Origin: a virus
Direction: 5' to 3' (one strand)
IMG/VR virus record: IMGVR_UViG_3300028025_001688
Coordinates: 1 to 51,471 of that record
Length of the DNA stretch: 51,471 nucleotides
The notes under the pieces are model-generated. The model saw only the letters and a program-made list of their open reading frames with translations. It ran no database searches and was not told the origin of the DNA. This document shows positions 49,917 to 51,471 of this stretch, piece by piece (positions within the stretch are counted from its first letter, which is position 1; each line of letters begins with the position of its first letter). Both the position numbers and the translations under genes were made by a program.

Positions 49917-49964
49917 AAAAAACCCTACTGAAAGTAGGGTTATTCTAGCCCTGTCTCTACAGGG
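49917..49964 (-). terminator. Rho-independent terminator, double hairpin
   Basis: AACCCTACT (49921-49929) with AGTAGGGTT (49933-49941), followed on the minus strand by TTTTTT (49922-49917). A second hairpin CCCTGT (49949-49954) with ACAGGG (49959-49964) precedes it. Ends the transcript of the 49994-51413 genes. Confidence 0.78.
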
Positions 49965-49993
49965 TCTCTCGTCTCTAGTAAGTTAGTGCTTAC

Positions 49994-50287
49994 TTACTTA
50001 AGAGCCGATGCTGAGGCTATTTGGATACCAGAGCCAAAAAGTCGGCTATATTCGTTGACTAGTTGAGTGTCGGGTTCAGCGTCTGATGCGATGGCAGTTC
50101 TGTGTAGATCAATGTTTCCTGTCGCATAAGGCATGTATGGTGCGAGTCCAACTCCAACACCTTGCTCAGTTCTTTGCATTACGATTGATGCTGGTTTCTT
50201 TAATTCAATGTGGCGATCAAAATGATTAAAAATCTGTGCAATAAGTTCTTCACCACTGATCAATTTAAATACTCTAATGTCGTTCAT
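49994..50287 (-). CDS. Sm-like small protein
   Basis: 97 residues, MNDIRVFKLISGEELIAQI: the SGEELIA turn after the first strand is typical of Sm-like folds in T4-like phages. Beta-rich through about residue 50, with LAPYMPYATG in place of the usual second motif. Might bind RNA. Not certain. Confidence 0.55.
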   Translation of the reverse strand: MNDIRVFKLISGEELIAQIFNHFDRHIELKKPASIVMQRTEQGVGVGLAPYMPYATGNIDLHRTAIASDAEPDTQLVNEYSRLFGSGIQIASASALK

Positions 50288-50288
50288 T

Positions 50289-50495
50289 CTATTCCTCTAT
50301 AACAAGTTGTTCAATAAAATCTGCAGCATGATTTTGGTCAGTGAAGAATTTAATTAGCAATCTTTCCAACTCATAACAATGCTGTGCAATTACCATTATC
50401 TGTCTGTTCTTAAACACAGATATTTTTAAGATCCATTCGCCACGACGAACTGTGACAAATGAAATCATGTTGGGTGATAGTTTTGCTCTCATCAT
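50289..50495 (-). CDS. Small hypothetical protein
   Basis: 68 residues (two adjacent ATGs at 50495 and 50492). Basic strand-rich first half (ISFVTVRRGEWILKISVFKNRQIMVIAQH), acidic helical end. Its start lies 9 bases after the hairpin at 50504-50529. Not recognised. Confidence 0.55.
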   Translation of the reverse strand: MMRAKLSPNMISFVTVRRGEWILKISVFKNRQIMVIAQHCYELERLLIKFFTDQNHAADFIEQLVIEE

Positions 50496-50503
50496 AGAAA
50501 GTA

Positions 50504-50529
50504 TTTAGGGAATCCGAAGACTCCCTAAA
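50504..50529 (-). terminator. UUCG-tetraloop hairpin terminator
   Basis: Stem TTTAGGGA (50504-50511) with TCCCTAAA (50522-50529) and two inner base pairs closing a minus-strand C(TTCG)G tetraloop. Very stable. Only short U runs follow, so partial read-through into the gene at 50495 is likely. Confidence 0.7.
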
Positions 50530-50533
50530 GTTT

Positions 50534-50611
50534 CTACGACTTGGCTGGTTTAGGTTGTTTACCGTTTACCCAATCCCAATCATCATCTGTCATTGGGATC
50601 CAGTTGGTCAT
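50534..50611 (-). CDS. 25-aa microprotein
   Basis: Frame ATG (50611) to TAG (50536-50534): MTNWIPMTDDDWDWVNGKQP, ending KPAKS. ATGA overlap with the preceding 44-residue gene and GGGGAA upstream. Two Trp-rich motifs. Ends just before the UUCG hairpin. Short, so coding status is not certain, but the coupling is precise. Confidence 0.45.
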   Translation of the reverse strand: MTNWIPMTDDDWDWVNGKQPKPAKS

Positions 50612-50742
50612 TTGCATTCCCCATAAGCAGCCATTAACTTCTGGGCTTCCTTATGTTTACCATTTCTGGCGAGGTCTGCTGCAGCTTTTGCGTAACCTAA
50701 ACCCTTTAAACAGATATAAACTTTGCGGAAAAATGATTTCAT
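50608..50742 (-). CDS. Small basic protein, 44 aa
   Basis: Frame ATG (50742) to TGA (50610-50608), TGATG overlap with the Hsp20 stop and GGAGAAG upstream. MKSFFRKVYICLKGLGYAKA then ADLARNGKHKEAQKLMAAYG. Amphipathic, basic helix pair. Recurrent small protein type in pelagic T4-like phages to my memory. Fills a 246-base gap with the microprotein. Confidence 0.6.
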   Translation of the reverse strand: MKSFFRKVYICLKGLGYAKAAADLARNGKHKEAQKLMAAYGECK

Positions 50743-51218
50743 CACTTCTCCTCATTCAATAACTGTTTCTCACCTGTTGACTTAACTGCGATCTTCTTTG
50801 GTTTCTTTGCTTCTGGAATCAAACGCTCCAAAGCAATCTTAAGCATACCATTAAAAATCTCGGCATCTCTAACTTCAACTTCATCATTTAATGCGAATGA
50901 ACGAGTGAAAGCACGATTAGCGATACCTTTGAACAAGAAACTATCCTCTTGTTCTTCAGTTTTAATATTACCACGAACAACTAATTTGCCACCATCAATT
51001 TCAATATCAATATCTTGCTGAGCAAAACCTGCGACAGCAATCTCAATTGTGTAGTGAGTGTCATCATGTTTCTTGATATTGTATGGAGGATAGTTAGGAA
51101 TATTTTTAGTGACATCTTCGTGCAACTTTTGCAGACGAGCGAACTGGTCATCAAAGCCAACAAAGAATTTATCCATGTCTTTAGTTCCCCACAGTGTAGG
51201 GATAAAATTGTTTGTCAT
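50742..51218 (-). CDS. hsp20: Small heat-shock protein Hsp20 (IbpA-like)
   Basis: 158 residues. Alpha-crystallin domain from about residue 45: YNIKKHDDTHYTIEIAVAGF, DGGKLVVRG, then FTRSFALNDEVEV and the C-terminal NGMLKIALE. Prevents aggregation of host or phage proteins. Common in T4-like marine phages. Short spacing to the phasin-like gene upstream (9 bases). Confidence 0.92.
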   Translation of the reverse strand: MTNNFIPTLWGTKDMDKFFVGFDDQFARLQKLHEDVTKNIPNYPPYNIKKHDDTHYTIEIAVAGFAQQDIDIEIDGGKLVVRGNIKTEEQEDSFLFKGIANRAFTRSFALNDEVEVRDAEIFNGMLKIALERLIPEAKKPKKIAVKSTGEKQLLNEEK

Positions 51219-51227
51219 GGGATCTCC

Positions 51228-51413
51228 TTACTTAACTACAATAGCTGTGAAGAAATCATTAGTAGATTTCGCTACAGTTTTTGCAAAAGATGCTTGTGCA
51301 TCAATATAAGTTTGGAGTTGTTTTGCGATCTTTTCGTCTTTGACAAAAGTCTTAACGAATTGAGTCTTTGCACCAGAGATGGTGTCGATGGATGTGTTTA
51401 CTGCTTGTAACAT
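51228..51413 (-). CDS. Phasin-like small helical protein
   Basis: 61 residues, amphipathic helices: MLQAVNTSIDTISGAKTQFV and QASFAKTVAKSTNDFFTAI. Composition recalls the N-terminal part of phasins (granule- or membrane-surface proteins). Ribosome site AGGAG upstream. Promoter not seen; just downstream of a terminator at 51440-51470. Function unknown. Confidence 0.5.
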   Translation of the reverse strand: MLQAVNTSIDTISGAKTQFVKTFVKDEKIAKQLQTYIDAQASFAKTVAKSTNDFFTAIVVK

Positions 51414-51439
51414 ATAGTTCTCCTATTAAGCGAGATTAA

Positions 51440-51470
51440 ATAAAAACTCTACCCCAAATGGGCATAGAGG
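51440..51470 (-). terminator. Rho-independent terminator of an upstream gene
   Basis: CTCTA (51447-51451) and CCC (53-55 of the same block) pair with GGG and TAGAG (51460-51469) around an AAAT loop, with a small internal bulge; on the minus strand TTTTTATTT follows. Ends a gene lying outside the window. Confidence 0.65.
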
Positions 51471-51471
51471 G

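Noticed and set aside
1-51471. Prophage or integrated element
   Set aside because: No integrase, attachment site repeat or host gene flank; every gene is phage-type and on one strand.

Overview
The window is a contiguous piece of the genome of a large, lytic, T4-like marine myovirus. Every gene I can support lies on the minus strand, genes are packed end to end (ATGA and TAATG overlaps are the rule), the DNA is AT-rich, and the replication set is that of T4: RNase H, primase gp61, helicase gp41, UvsX, DNA polymerase gp43, DNA ligase and DexA-like exonuclease. Many of the small proteins are families I associate with cyanophages and pelagiphages. No photosynthesis gene, integrase, tRNA gene or CRISPR array is visible, so a heterotrophic marine bacterium is the likelier host (inference).

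Layout, read in the direction of transcription (high to low coordinates). 51471-49000: Hsp20, a phasin-like helix protein and small early proteins. 49200-42360: SWIM protein, DNA ligase, small conserved proteins, DexA-like exonuclease, DNA polymerase. 42366-38778: Asp/Asn hydroxylase, thioredoxin, UvsX, helicase. 38768-33447: an apparent DNA base hypermodification island with a TET/JBP-type dioxygenase, class II glutamine amidotransferase, GNAT acetyltransferase, nuclease-like protein, a helical protein resembling the AGPT/5-hmdU-DNA-kinase family and a P-loop kinase. 33425-20353: virion-associated or late genes, including a metallopeptidase, nuclease-like proteins, a ligase-like protein, a HAD phosphatase, a 1107-residue nucleotidyltransferase mosaic, Dps and a structural protein. 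Six proteins there begin with a T4-like capsid-targeting peptide. 20366-19291: a probable lysis cassette. 19233-12527: primase, ThyX, NrdA, NrdB, desaturase, IscU, IscA. 12530-6391: GIY-YIG protein, membrane and secreted proteins, including a cysteine-repeat adhesin-like protein and a tandem pair of coiled-coil membrane proteins. 6250-1: small early proteins, MazG-like and DsbA-like proteins, RNase H.

How it works together: NrdAB, thioredoxin and ThyX make dNTPs and thymidylate; gp61, gp41, gp43, UvsX, ligase and RNase H replicate DNA. The island would then oxidise and further decorate a base after synthesis; the polymerase and two island enzymes share a sliding-clamp-type C-terminal peptide, suggesting that modification is tethered to the fork. 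IscU/IscA supply Fe-S clusters in a genome piece that also encodes five iron-linked proteins. Regulation is visible as a repeated sigma70-like promoter (TTGTCT, 17 bp, TATAAT, with a conserved spacer), a candidate late promoter (CCTAAATAAT), and hairpin terminators at module borders.
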